From positions 1-64,000 of the forward strand of contig MEWP01000063.1 in assembly GCA_001775395.1 (NCBI GenBank): a DNA stretch of 64,000 bases, written 5' to 3'. The notes under the pieces are model-generated. The model saw nothing but the letters and a program-made list of their open reading frames with translations. It had not been told where the DNA came from and made no database searches. Origin of the DNA: a candidate division Zixibacteria bacterium RBG_16_53_22. Lineage in GTDB: Bacteria > Zixibacteria > MSB-5A5 > UBA10806. The position numbers were made by a program, and so were the translations under genes. The first letter of the stretch is position 1, and each line of letters opens with the position of its first letter. Positions 16,470 to 26,098 of this stretch are shown one piece after another.

Positions 16470-16715
16470 ATGCAAGATCAAACAGACGAGCTGGAAAGAT
16501 GCAAAGCTGACCCTGTTCACTTTATTGAAACCTATTGCTATTCTCAGGATAAGAACACTGGACACATTGGGCCACTCAAATTGCTTCCACACCAGCGCCA
16601 ACTGTTTGAATCACTAGAGCAAGGCCATTTTACCTTGCTAAAATTTAGAGATAGTTATTCACGGAGAGCCAGGCAAATGTTATCTGTTATACCTATCCGA
16701 ACACCAGATCCGTGA
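16470..16715 (+). CDS. terminase large subunit N-terminal-like fragment (possible frameshift partner of 16762..18420)
   Basis: CKADPVHFIETYCYSQ...LKLLPHQRQLFESLEQGHFTLLKFRD mirrors CSLDPIYFIENYVYLEE...FNPFPYQRKMLRWMMEGRNVLALKSRR of next ORF. Confidence 0.6.
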   Translation: MQDQTDELERCKADPVHFIETYCYSQDKNTGHIGPLKLLPHQRQLFESLEQGHFTLLKFRDSYSRRARQMLSVIPIRTPDP

Positions 16716-16761
16716 AATAGTCCGCTGTAGTCTCGATCCTATCTACTTCATAGAGAATTAT

Positions 16762-18420
16762 GTGTATTTAGAGGAGAAAGAGACACAGCGCATTCTGCCC
16801 TTCAACCCATTCCCGTACCAGCGCAAGATGCTGCGCTGGATGATGGAGGGCAGGAATGTCCTGGCACTCAAGTCGCGTAGGGTGGGCTGCTCGTGGATCA
16901 CGGCTGCCTACGCCGCCTGGCTGCTCAACTTCCGTGAGGGTATTAACGTCCTCTTCCTGAGCAAGAAAGAGGACGATGCCAAGAAACTATTACGCAAGGT
17001 AAAATTTATACTTAAAAACTTGGCACTGCATGACAATGAAGACCACCGATTGGCAACTCGATGCAGTTGGTTATGTGGCGAGATTGGCACAGATAACCAG
17101 CAATTATTTACCATCATCTACCGTGACGATCATGGGCGAGCTACGGCTGAGAGCGAAGCGGCTTCATTGTCCACGACTTCCGAGTCGGGACGTTCCGAGG
17201 GCGCTTCGCTTATCTTTTTGGACGAATTTGGCTTCGTCAAGCCCGACGACGAAAAGACCTGGACTGCCATCAAGCCTACCGTGGCTAGAGGTGGGCAATG
17301 GATCACCGTTTCGACTCCAAACGGAGTGGGCGGCGTTCACCACCGGCTATGCATGGAAGCCCAACGTCACGAGAACAAATCCTATGAGTACATCGAGGTT
17401 CACTGGTCCGAGGCAGGCATCACTCAAGCCCAGTACGAAGCCGCTATCGAGGGCATGGACGCCGCTTCTATCGCCCAGGAATGGGAGATGGAGTTCATCC
17501 AGAGCGGCAACCCGGTCTTCAACGCAACCGACCTGGCAGCCTGCTACAAGCCGCCCGAAGAGTATCCAGAAGTAGCCAAGATGCTGAAAGACTACCGCGA
17601 GAGAGAAAGATTCTATTATAGTGGGGCTGACACCTCCGAAGGTAAGGCCCACCGCAAGTCCACCCAGAGAGACTACCACTCGTGGTGCTCGCTCACCCGT
17701 TCAGGCATCCAGGCGTTTGGGAAAAACACCAAAGAGCCACTTAGCAAGTGGGCCGGACATACGGTTACTACCACCACCGGCAAACAGCTCAACGTGCCAG
17801 GTACGACCACCAACCTGCACGTCGAATATCCCGGCCTGCTCAGGGTAGAGGACAACGGCGCAGGGGCCACGGTAGTCAACCGCCATGTCGCCCCGCTGGA
17901 TGGGCAAAGCGAGTTGATCCCCTCTCATACCGATAAACTAAGCAAGTCGCGTTATATCCGCAACTTGATGCTGTCGGTCGAAGCCCACGACATAATCATC
18001 ACCGATTTGTTTACCTACCAGTGCATGCTGGTGTATCAATTGGGCAGCCTGCCGGGCACCTACGAAGCCCCCCTGGGATATTATGATGACCCGGTTATGT
18101 CGCTGGCTATGGCAAACGACCTGCGTTACGAATATGGCGGCATGGAGTTTACCTGGGCGGATGGGGTAGCTCCCCTGCGGCGTAGCGTGTCACCTGAAGA
18201 AGCCGAGGCGCTGGACTTGACCAGCCTCCCGGCTGCGCCCGAAGTCATGACCATGGACAACCTGCGCACAAGCGAATTTATGCCGGGACCGGGCCGGTTG
18301 CCCTCGCCCGCGACCGAACATATGTTGTTACCCGATCTGAGTCTGATTTTGCCCTTGGGGGCACCAGAGGAGAGCCACAACCATAAGCGGAGGGAACATG
18401 ACAAAAACATGCGCCCGTGA
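16762..18420 (+). CDS. terL: terminase large subunit
   Basis: LALKSRRVGCSW (Walker A-like), LIFLDEFGF (Walker B), WITVSTPNGVGG motif III-like; GTG start, but homology extends upstream. Confidence 0.9.
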   Translation: MYLEEKETQRILPFNPFPYQRKMLRWMMEGRNVLALKSRRVGCSWITAAYAAWLLNFREGINVLFLSKKEDDAKKLLRKVKFILKNLALHDNEDHRLATRCSWLCGEIGTDNQQLFTIIYRDDHGRATAESEAASLSTTSESGRSEGASLIFLDEFGFVKPDDEKTWTAIKPTVARGGQWITVSTPNGVGGVHHRLCMEAQRHENKSYEYIEVHWSEAGITQAQYEAAIEGMDAASIAQEWEMEFIQSGNPVFNATDLAACYKPPEEYPEVAKMLKDYRERERFYYSGADTSEGKAHRKSTQRDYHSWCSLTRSGIQAFGKNTKEPLSKWAGHTVTTTTGKQLNVPGTTTNLHVEYPGLLRVEDNGAGATVVNRHVAPLDGQSELIPSHTDKLSKSRYIRNLMLSVEAHDIIITDLFTYQCMLVYQLGSLPGTYEAPLGYYDDPVMSLAMANDLRYEYGGMEFTWADGVAPLRRSVSPEEAEALDLTSLPAAPEVMTMDNLRTSEFMPGPGRLPSPATEHMLLPDLSLILPLGAPEESHNHKRREHDKNMRP

Positions 18421-21190
18421 GGGCTGTGGCAACCCTCTCAACAAGGGCAAATACTACTGCTCGCCATCCTGTTCGGCACAGGATCGTATACATAAACGCA
18501 ATGGCACCAGCCCTATTCCCGCCGATGTCAAACAGACACTTACCCAAGCCCTGGGCAGTCAGGACGCTTCCTTTGTATTGAAAGAGATGGAAAGCGTCAT
18601 GCTTCAGGAAGAGATCATCACCGCCCCGCCTATAGTGGTCAAGACCGAGGGCGACTTCATGTACACCTACTACATGGCCGGTGAAGATCGCCGCCCCAGC
18701 GATGCCCTGGAAGGGGAAATCATCCGCGAAATGCTCAAGAGCGGCATCGTGCTATTCGTGCTGGAGATGAAGCTTGCCAGCATGATGGGCGTCTTTCGTA
18801 ACGACCGTTCCTGGAAGGTAGTCTGCCCTGACAAGGAATTGGCTGGTGTAGCTGAGGCCAACCTGCGCCAGATCATGCCGCGTATGATGCTGGATGCACT
18901 CAGGTCCATGCTGACTTACGGGGCCTACTTCGGCGAGAAGTCGTTCGAGTACAAAAACCCCTACCAATTGGGTCTGAGCAAATCACGCGGCGCTTCCAAA
19001 GAGTACGCCGTGCCAAAGCTACCGGCTGCCTGCAACCCGGAGAGTATCACTTATATCAAGCGCACCACGGATGGTAGCTTCGACGGCTTCGTGCAAACGC
19101 CCAAGAACGTCTTCCGCGCACGCAACGAGATCGACGTAGAGCGTAAAGCAGCCCTGGTCATTCCATATCGCGGGCAATTCCGTAACCTGTGGGGCGAAAG
19201 CTATCTCAAGCCCATATACCCGATCTGGTTCTGGTACGAGATCGCCCTGCGCTCGTGGGTACGCTACATGGAGCGCATGGGCACGCCCGTGGCTGTGTGC
19301 TACGCCCCCTCGCGAGCCAAGGTACTCAAGCCGGGCACTACCACAGCCGTAGATGCCATGACCTGGGGGCTGGCGGTAGCTGGCAATATCGCCAAATCCA
19401 ACGCGGCTGTTTTGCCCAGCGACGTACACCCGGAGACCAAGATACCACTGTGGAAACTGGAATATCTGGTGGCCCAGGATCGGGGTGAGGTGTTCGGCAA
19501 GGCCATCGAGATGCTGTCGCAACTGATGATCCGCGCCGGTATGGCGGCTGACCGCGCCTTCACGCAGGGAGGCGAGACGGGCAGCTATGCCCTGGGCCAG
19601 ATCCACGATGCCGCCACGCAGATCCACAACGAGTTGATTCTGATCGAGGTGCTATGGGCACTCAACCAGTGGTTTATGCCAGACTATGTAGCATACAACC
19701 GGGGCGAGAATGGCCCACCTATGTGGCTGGAGACTGAGGGGCTCGACCCACGTGAAAAAGAGCGTCTATTCAAGATCATGTCCATCGCGGGCAACGCCGA
19801 GAACTTCAAAGAAGCCCTGTTCATGGTTAACTGGCGCGAGATGTACGAAGTCAACAACGTGCCCACCCTGACTGAGAAGGAAGTGGACGAGCTTAAGGAA
19901 AAGATGCTGCAAGAGGGTCTGACCCGCCAGGAAGAGACCATGAAGGTGCAGAAGAAGTTCGCACCCAAGCCAGGCGAGTTGCCCAAGCGTGAGGAGACGC
20001 CGCAGCAGACGGCTGCCAAGACTGAAGCGGCCACTAACGCCAACGGAGATGCTAAGAAGTTCGAGAACCTGGCCTACGCCATGCTAAATGGCAGTTACGT
20101 ACCGATCATATTGTCCGATCACGAGATGGCCCTGGTAGCTGGCATACGCGACCCAGAGGTGGTCAAGCTCTACAACCCTTTTCACGATAAGCTGGGCAAG
20201 TTCGCCGCACGGCGTGGGGCAGGCGGTTCGGTAATACCACAGGAAGGTGGTACGAGTCCAACTGCTGGACTCGGCGGCGGTGCTAGAGCCAAGCCGGGCT
20301 CATTCTTGAAAACGACGGGCTTGGCTTTGGGCATCGCTGGTCTGGGTGCGGTGGTGCTGGCAGGTCTCGCCAGTGCCACGCGAATCGAGTATGGCGAGCC
20401 TGGTGAGGTTAAAGATGAAGACAGCGCCGATCCGCCCGAATCTGCGCCAGTTTACGATAGCCTGGAGGATGCTACTCAGGCCGCTATCGGCGCATTAAAC
20501 CAGTTAGGGATTGATACAGAGGGCGACATATCGGTAAGCGTAGGGCAAGTGCCGGGTAACAATTTGGGCTACTATGACCCTGGCAAGAATGCTATGGTGA
20601 TCAGGGAAGATCTGGCACAGGACTTGATGAATGGATCACCAGCAGCTATGCATGCATTGGTTCACGAGTTGGCCCATTCAAACCAACAAACAGATGACAA
20701 TATGTTCTGGCAAGATCAAGAGTGGGCTATGGATCAGGGAACCGAGAACTTTGATAATTTCGTCCAACATCTGGAAGGCCAGAATGATGCTGTGACCATG
20801 GCAGCTCTGTCACACATGTACGGAAAGCCCATGGATTACGCCACGGTGGTTGCTATGCATGCTCAATACAGACGCGACAATGACCTTCCAGTAAACATAG
20901 TCAGACCGGGCTATCCAGATCAGGCTGCCTATTGGGCTGGCATTGCCAAGGCGAACCAGAGTCGCACGGGCGAGTCCCTCACTCAATTCAGTAGCCGGAG
21001 TCATGATACAGGGTTAAGCCCCGACAGCCAGTTCGATATACTGTGGGAACTATTTCCAGAACGCCTGGGCAGCTACCAAAAGAGTAAGACCTGGCCTTCA
21101 TATCAGCAAATCATGATATGGCTTGGCGAAGATTATGATGTTGATACCAACCAGGCATTTACAGATATGCTTGAGGAGGCACTGCAATGA
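18398..21190 (+). CDS. portal protein (DUF935-like) with N-terminal zinc ribbon and C-terminal zincin metallopeptidase domain
   Basis: N-term CAREGCGNPLNKGKYYCSPSC; portal region ...AGMAADRAFTQGGETGSYALGQIH; C-term HALVHELAHSNQ (HExxH). Confidence 0.85.
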   Translation: MTKTCAREGCGNPLNKGKYYCSPSCSAQDRIHKRNGTSPIPADVKQTLTQALGSQDASFVLKEMESVMLQEEIITAPPIVVKTEGDFMYTYYMAGEDRRPSDALEGEIIREMLKSGIVLFVLEMKLASMMGVFRNDRSWKVVCPDKELAGVAEANLRQIMPRMMLDALRSMLTYGAYFGEKSFEYKNPYQLGLSKSRGASKEYAVPKLPAACNPESITYIKRTTDGSFDGFVQTPKNVFRARNEIDVERKAALVIPYRGQFRNLWGESYLKPIYPIWFWYEIALRSWVRYMERMGTPVAVCYAPSRAKVLKPGTTTAVDAMTWGLAVAGNIAKSNAAVLPSDVHPETKIPLWKLEYLVAQDRGEVFGKAIEMLSQLMIRAGMAADRAFTQGGETGSYALGQIHDAATQIHNELILIEVLWALNQWFMPDYVAYNRGENGPPMWLETEGLDPREKERLFKIMSIAGNAENFKEALFMVNWREMYEVNNVPTLTEKEVDELKEKMLQEGLTRQEETMKVQKKFAPKPGELPKREETPQQTAAKTEAATNANGDAKKFENLAYAMLNGSYVPIILSDHEMALVAGIRDPEVVKLYNPFHDKLGKFAARRGAGGSVIPQEGGTSPTAGLGGGARAKPGSFLKTTGLALGIAGLGAVVLAGLASATRIEYGEPGEVKDEDSADPPESAPVYDSLEDATQAAIGALNQLGIDTEGDISVSVGQVPGNNLGYYDPGKNAMVIREDLAQDLMNGSPAAMHALVHELAHSNQQTDDNMFWQDQEWAMDQGTENFDNFVQHLEGQNDAVTMAALSHMYGKPMDYATVVAMHAQYRRDNDLPVNIVRPGYPDQAAYWAGIAKANQSRTGESLTQFSSRSHDTGLSPDSQFDILWELFPERLGSYQKSKTWPSYQQIMIWLGEDYDVDTNQAFTDMLEEALQ
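20254..20272. repeat. dispersed palindrome copy GAGTCCAACTGCTGGACTC
   Basis: Read directly; in-frame as SPTAGL in portal linker. Confidence 0.9.
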
Positions 21191-21414
21191 GAGCCATCTT
21201 CGAGGTTCTTAGAACATACGTTGAACGAAACGAAGCTGAAATACTCCTGATCCAGTTCGATCAAGGGCCAGACGAGGCAGACATGCTGGGTCTTGGCTTT
21301 GAGCGTGAGGGTGAATATTGGAAGATCACCCGCCAGCAAGCCGAGAAGCTTATCGCCGGACCTGACTATGACCAAGCCTGGAAACAGGAGGTGGAGCGAT
21401 GGAAGAATATGTAA
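21187..21414 (+). CDS. hypothetical protein (75 aa)
   Basis: ORF. Confidence 0.65.
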   Translation: MRAIFEVLRTYVERNEAEILLIQFDQGPDEADMLGLGFEREGEYWKITRQQAEKLIAGPDYDQAWKQEVERWKNM

Positions 21415-21713
21415 CCGTGCGCGGCTGCCAAGTGCCTGCCCAGGAGATCCAAAACCTTAAGGATCAATTCGGGGCCGAGCTGGTGCCCGACAGCGAGTGG
21501 CGAATCATCCGGGCGCTGGACATGACCCTCAAGCACTACCGCGCCATGCACGGCAAAGACCCGGACCTGGTAAAGCTGAATCAAGATCCCTTCTATTGGT
21601 ACAAGCATTGCCCACTGAATGTGGTGGAGCCAGTTACGAAGGCTAAGGTGCCTGCCAAACACAAGCCTGCCTGGTTCAGAATAAAACGCATCTTTAAGGT
21701 GGTAAAGCCATGA
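21399..21713 (+). CDS. hypothetical protein (104 aa)
   Basis: ORF. Confidence 0.65.
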   Translation: MEEYVTVRGCQVPAQEIQNLKDQFGAELVPDSEWRIIRALDMTLKHYRAMHGKDPDLVKLNQDPFYWYKHCPLNVVEPVTKAKVPAKHKPAWFRIKRIFKVVKP

Positions 21714-22330
21714 GGGTTGACCACGAAGATGGCTCGGGCAGCTTCTTACGGGCCGAGCTGCGCTGCGATCACTTCTTCGAGTGCAAGGTGGGCTACACCG
21801 ACCAATTGCTGCCCAGTCTGGACAAGGGCGCTTACTATAGTTTCGACCTGAATTATCCATGTTGGGCCTGGCATTATGGAACCGAGCGTGACACGTATTT
21901 AGTTGAGCTGGTCGTCGCTGTCGATGAGGCCGCACTGACACTATCTATCCCACCAAATCCCAATGCCAAACCTGTGTTACCCGGCATCAGTTGGCTGGTC
22001 TTCAGCGACGTTGACCTGCCAGAGCAACCTGACCCAACGCCTATGCCTGTGCCGCCCGACGAACCCGAACCTGATCCACAGCCACCTGCGCCTGTGCCCG
22101 CACCCGATCCAGATTGGGTGCCCAGGACGACTACGTTTGTCCCTGATGGGGTTATATCGCATCCCAAGGCCATCATCTGGGGTGGGAGTGATCTGGTTTG
22201 GGTGTTGCCCAACGATTTATATATGTCCTTCTTCGAGGAGACCTACATGCGCATGGCTGCCCGGCTGAGAGAGGCTATCGAGGCAGGCGAGTATACAGTA
22301 GAGGAAAGGAAAAATGATCTGGTCTTTTAG
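21710..22330 (+). CDS. hypothetical protein with Pro-rich PxPxP linker
   Basis: PEQPDPTPMPVPPDEPEPDPQPPAPVPAPDPDW. Confidence 0.65.
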   Translation: MRVDHEDGSGSFLRAELRCDHFFECKVGYTDQLLPSLDKGAYYSFDLNYPCWAWHYGTERDTYLVELVVAVDEAALTLSIPPNPNAKPVLPGISWLVFSDVDLPEQPDPTPMPVPPDEPEPDPQPPAPVPAPDPDWVPRTTTFVPDGVISHPKAIIWGGSDLVWVLPNDLYMSFFEETYMRMAARLREAIEAGEYTVEERKNDLVF

Positions 22331-22892
22331 CGAGAGCTACCAGCAGCCGACCAGGCTGGATGATTTCAGTCTGGAAGATCGAAACACCATATTGGCAGCC
22401 ATCGACTATTATGGCAAGCAGTTCCAGTTTCCCATTAAGCTGGAGTTGGGGCCTGGGCAACACGGGCCTTCTATTACAGATCGAGTGAAGTTGGGCCTGA
22501 ACCCGCAGGCAGATCCAGGCTGTGAGATATTTTTTGACCTTAACTTCGGACTGCCATTGCCAGGCGAGAGCGTGAGTTATATCCACTCCAACCAGGTACT
22601 TGAGCACTTGAATAACATCATATTCCTATTCAACGAATTCTGGCGTGTGCTTATCCCAGGCGGCACTATGGAGCATTGTGTCCCGATCTACAATGGCCCG
22701 CACGCATGGAGCGATCCCACCCACCGCAGGGCATTTACGGAGCTATCTTTTCGTTATTTCTGTGTAGACGCCAACGGTGAGCCGTTCACAGCACATTTCA
22801 GCGACTATGGCATCACCAGCCGCTTTGTTTTGGAGAAACAGGATGTCAGGCCCGGACTGGACATAACCGCCTTTTTCAAGAAACCTGCTTAG
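22314..22892 (+). CDS. class I SAM-dependent methyltransferase
   Basis: ELGPG..., HSNQVLEHLNNIIFLFNEFWRVLIPGG...HAWSDPTHRRAFTELSFRYF. Confidence 0.8.
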   Translation: MIWSFSESYQQPTRLDDFSLEDRNTILAAIDYYGKQFQFPIKLELGPGQHGPSITDRVKLGLNPQADPGCEIFFDLNFGLPLPGESVSYIHSNQVLEHLNNIIFLFNEFWRVLIPGGTMEHCVPIYNGPHAWSDPTHRRAFTELSFRYFCVDANGEPFTAHFSDYGITSRFVLEKQDVRPGLDITAFFKKPA

Positions 22893-22901
22893 GAGAGTCA
22901 T

Positions 22902-23102
22902 ATGAAACGAGAAGAACCAATAGACATAATCCAGCAATTCTCACAAATGGATACCATGCTGGAAAATATGGCCAAACTGGTTGCGAACTACTTTAATTCG
23001 ATAATGAAAGGTGGCGTTCCATACGATCTCGCAAGAGATTTGACTATTCGGTGGTATGAGCGCATGTTAGACAACATTTATAATCTGAAAAACAGGATCT
23101 AG
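22902..23102 (+). CDS. hypothetical protein (66 aa)
   Basis: ORF with GGAGAGTCAT upstream. Confidence 0.6.
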   Translation: MKREEPIDIIQQFSQMDTMLENMAKLVANYFNSIMKGGVPYDLARDLTIRWYERMLDNIYNLKNRI

Positions 23103-23111
23103 GAAAGTCAC

Positions 23112-23702
23112 ATGAACAATGTAACTGCTGAGAAGTTTCAGGAGATCCAATCAGGCGAGCTGGGATGGTGGACACATGCCAACTTCAACCCACAGATCGA
23201 GTGGAAATTTTATCTCGATGTTTTCGAGTCGCACCTGCGCCCATTCAAACGAGTAGTCGATATTGGCTGTGGGCCGGTGCCTATCTTCATGAACCCCAAG
23301 ATCGAGGCCAGCGAAGTGACAGCCGTCGATCCTTTATGGGAAGAGTACCTGAAGCTGGATAAGTATACCCAGTGGCATACCCGCCCGGTGGATCACCACT
23401 ATGCCGACGTGGACCAGGCACCTTCGCACCAATTCGACGGGGTGTTCTTTTTGAACGCCCTGGACCACGTGCGCTGCCCAAAAGAGACGCTGGATGGCGT
23501 GCAGCGCATCCTGACTTGTGACGGGCTGCTCTTTTTATTCGTCGATATTGACAAGTCGATTGATTATCTCCACCCTCACCGTCTCACTCAGTCGTGGCTC
23601 ATGATGGAGCTAGCTGGTATGGAGACGCTGGTAGTCAAGAATAATCAGAGCTGGAAGCACAAAAACCGGGTAGTGTATTACGTAGGACGCAAGATCACAT
23701 GA
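23112..23702 (+). CDS. class I SAM-dependent methyltransferase
   Basis: VVDIGCGPVPIFM...; FDGVFFLNALDHVRCPKETL. Confidence 0.8.
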   Translation: MNNVTAEKFQEIQSGELGWWTHANFNPQIEWKFYLDVFESHLRPFKRVVDIGCGPVPIFMNPKIEASEVTAVDPLWEEYLKLDKYTQWHTRPVDHHYADVDQAPSHQFDGVFFLNALDHVRCPKETLDGVQRILTCDGLLFLFVDIDKSIDYLHPHRLTQSWLMMELAGMETLVVKNNQSWKHKNRVVYYVGRKIT

Positions 23703-23866
23703 AGAGATTCAGAAAGACGTGGAAGCAACGCCGTAATTCAAAATGCGACTGCGACAGTGGCAGGAAATATAAGCACTGCTGCATGCCGCATAGAGAACGG
23801 GAACCACGCACTCAAACCCATAGGGTAAAGGAAGAACGGCGGAGGGCTAAAAGTGAAACCAGCTAA
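23699..23866 (+). CDS. SEC-C motif microprotein (55 aa)
   Basis: Hand-translated MKRFRKTWKQRRNSKCDCDSGRKYKHCCMPHRER...; ATGA overlap; SEC-C signature C-C-SG-KY--CC. Confidence 0.7.
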   Translation: MKRFRKTWKQRRNSKCDCDSGRKYKHCCMPHREREPRTQTHRVKEERRRAKSETS

Positions 23867-24923
23867 CGTTCTTATTATTATCATCGATTGTCTTCGTTAC
23901 GACAGAGTTAGTCCACAGTACATGCCCTGGCTATATGAATTTGGGCAACAGAATACTTGGTTCTCGAATTATTGGTCAACGTCCCACTGCACAGATCCAT
24001 CGATTACGTCTCTATTGAATGGTCGCTGGCCTGACGAACTCAAACTATATTCGATGATGTTCGAGTCCTATGACTATAGTATCCCACTTGGCGTCGAGAT
24101 GCTGCCACAGACCGCCAAAAAGCATGGCTACGAGACAGGCACACTCAGTAACCTGGGTCGCTGGTATACCTGGGGTGTAGACCGCTATGTAAACACTCGT
24201 GGCTGGCATGGCAGTGACATCTTCAAGTATGCAGACAGTATTATGTCAGTCATGAAACAGCCCTGGCTCATGATCGTGCACGACGACAGTTGCCACACAA
24301 ACTACCGGGGTGGCTCTTACGACCAGGCTTGTCGGGAGGTGGACAGCGACCTGGAGTGGCTGATCGGGCGGGTATTGAAGCACCAGCAGTGGACCGATAA
24401 CACTTTTGTCATCGTCACCGCTGATCATGGCGAGGGGCTGGGTGAACGCGGCATCGACCAGCACGGGAGAGGTCTGTGGCCCTTCCTGACGCACGTGCCA
24501 TTGATCATCCGCCAGCCCCGCGTTGCAAAAGCGTTATCCGTGTACGATGGGATTGTGCAACCAGTTAACATGCATGGTTTTATGGTCAACTGTATGTCGA
24601 TAGCACCTGAAGCATGGCCGCCCGGTATGAATGTGGATAAGAATGGCTATGCCCACATGGTTGGGCGCGATCCAAAGGTGTGGAACCGGGGCGTGACCAA
24701 TGGCAAGCATATGGTCATCAAGCGCCAGGAAGTCGGGGGGCCAACTACTATGTTCTACCTGGACATAGCCAGCGATCAATTGCTTGAGCCAGACGACCGC
24801 TACTACGAGATGTGGCACTATGCCCAAGAGCACGCCGCGCAGTTCGGCATCGACGCGGGCAACGATAGCCTGGACGACGAGATACTGGAGGCCAGGCTGA
24901 AAGGACTCGGTTATTTTGACTAG
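23853..24923 (+). CDS. sulfatase/alkaline-phosphatase-superfamily protein
   Basis: NVLIIIIDCLRYD; CTDPSITSLLNGRWP; VTADHGEGLGERG. Confidence 0.8.
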   Translation: MKPANVLIIIIDCLRYDRVSPQYMPWLYEFGQQNTWFSNYWSTSHCTDPSITSLLNGRWPDELKLYSMMFESYDYSIPLGVEMLPQTAKKHGYETGTLSNLGRWYTWGVDRYVNTRGWHGSDIFKYADSIMSVMKQPWLMIVHDDSCHTNYRGGSYDQACREVDSDLEWLIGRVLKHQQWTDNTFVIVTADHGEGLGERGIDQHGRGLWPFLTHVPLIIRQPRVAKALSVYDGIVQPVNMHGFMVNCMSIAPEAWPPGMNVDKNGYAHMVGRDPKVWNRGVTNGKHMVIKRQEVGGPTTMFYLDIASDQLLEPDDRYYEMWHYAQEHAAQFGIDAGNDSLDDEILEARLKGLGYFD

Positions 24924-25508
24924 ATGTGGCAGGCTGAATTTCTGGCTGTCAAACGCTTCATCGACGACATGAGGATAGACCCAACCCAGGGCAAAGCTAT
25001 CGAGGTGGGTGGTGGACCTATCGTCGTGGTAGACGACAAGCCACAAGACAACCCGCTACTCAGCCTCAGCCCACAGGTAACTTTCTTGGACGAGGGCTTT
25101 ATCACTCGCTATGGCAAGCCGCCCCATATCCTGGCTGACTTCATGAGCTGGTCGGAGATCAGCCACCTGGCAGGCAGCTTCGACCTGGTTTACTCATTTC
25201 AGACTATGGAGCACGTCAATAACCCATTCCTGTTTGTGCGACATTTAGTAGCCATAACCAAGCCAGGTGGAGCGATCTTCCTGACTACCGTCTTCTCCTT
25301 CGCCTACCACCCCAGTCCATCCGATTACTGGCGCTTCAGCCCGCAGGGGTTGCAGGAGTTATTCAAGCAAGCGGGCGACAACATGTTATTATGGGCTGGC
25401 TTTGGGCCAAACCAGGGCGGCGTGATCGCCGTAGCGCAGCGAACACCAGCTACATACTGGGCCTATCCCAACAAGCTCCGGTTCGAGGAGGTCTTGGGCA
25501 AGCTATGA
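24924..25508 (+). CDS. class I SAM-dependent methyltransferase
   Basis: FDLVYSFQTMEHVNNPFLFVRHLVAITKPGGAIFLTT...DYWRFSPQGLQELF. Confidence 0.8.
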   Translation: MWQAEFLAVKRFIDDMRIDPTQGKAIEVGGGPIVVVDDKPQDNPLLSLSPQVTFLDEGFITRYGKPPHILADFMSWSEISHLAGSFDLVYSFQTMEHVNNPFLFVRHLVAITKPGGAIFLTTVFSFAYHPSPSDYWRFSPQGLQELFKQAGDNMLLWAGFGPNQGGVIAVAQRTPATYWAYPNKLRFEEVLGKL

Positions 25509-26098
25509 TCGACAAGAATTATGTCGCGTCTATGATGACCAAAGAGGCACTGTACATGGGGGGGCACGGGGCCGAGGAGGACTACCTAGGCTTGGGCATG
25601 CTGTACTATGCCATCACCTATGTTCTGAAAGCGGAGTTGTGCGTTTGCCTTGGCTCTGGGGGTGGTTTCGTGCCCAGGTGCATGCGCCAGGCCCAACGCG
25701 ATTTGGGGATAGGCAGAACTATTTTAGTGGATGTGGGCAATGGCGCTTGGGGCAGGACCACAGTCCACGATGTAAATAGCTGGTTTAGACTCAATTTCCC
25801 TGACGTGGAAGTCTGGAAGATGTTGACTGCTGAAGCTGCGCTCATGATCAAACATGCTGACTATATCCACACCGATGCTGATCACAGCTTTGAGGGTGTA
25901 AAAACGGACTTCATGGCCTATAGCCAAATCCTGGAACCAGATGGCATCATCACTTTGCACGATACTCATATCCAGGGCGTGCGGAGTTTTGTAGACGAGC
26001 TGAGTACCCATAGTGAGTGGCAGGTATTAGAATTACCTATGTGGCAGGGGCTTGCCATAGTCATGAGAGCCGATGGACTGGAAATATCTACAAAGTGA
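25505..26098 (+). CDS. Methyltransf_24-like SAM methyltransferase
   Basis: ELCVCLGSGGGFVP...ADYIHTDADHSFEGVKTDFMAYSQILEPDGIITLHDT; start corrected to 25505 (ATGA overlap). Confidence 0.75.
   Translation: MIDKNYVASMMTKEALYMGGHGAEEDYLGLGMLYYAITYVLKAELCVCLGSGGGFVPRCMRQAQRDLGIGRTILVDVGNGAWGRTTVHDVNSWFRLNFPDVEVWKMLTAEAALMIKHADYIHTDADHSFEGVKTDFMAYSQILEPDGIITLHDTHIQGVRSFVDELSTHSEWQVLELPMWQGLAIVMRADGLEISTK

Noticed and set aside
25391-25505. Upstream start for 25391..26098
   Set aside because: Overlaps the end of the preceding methyltransferase; ATG at 25505 gives normal ATGA coupling and a clean methyltransferase N-terminus
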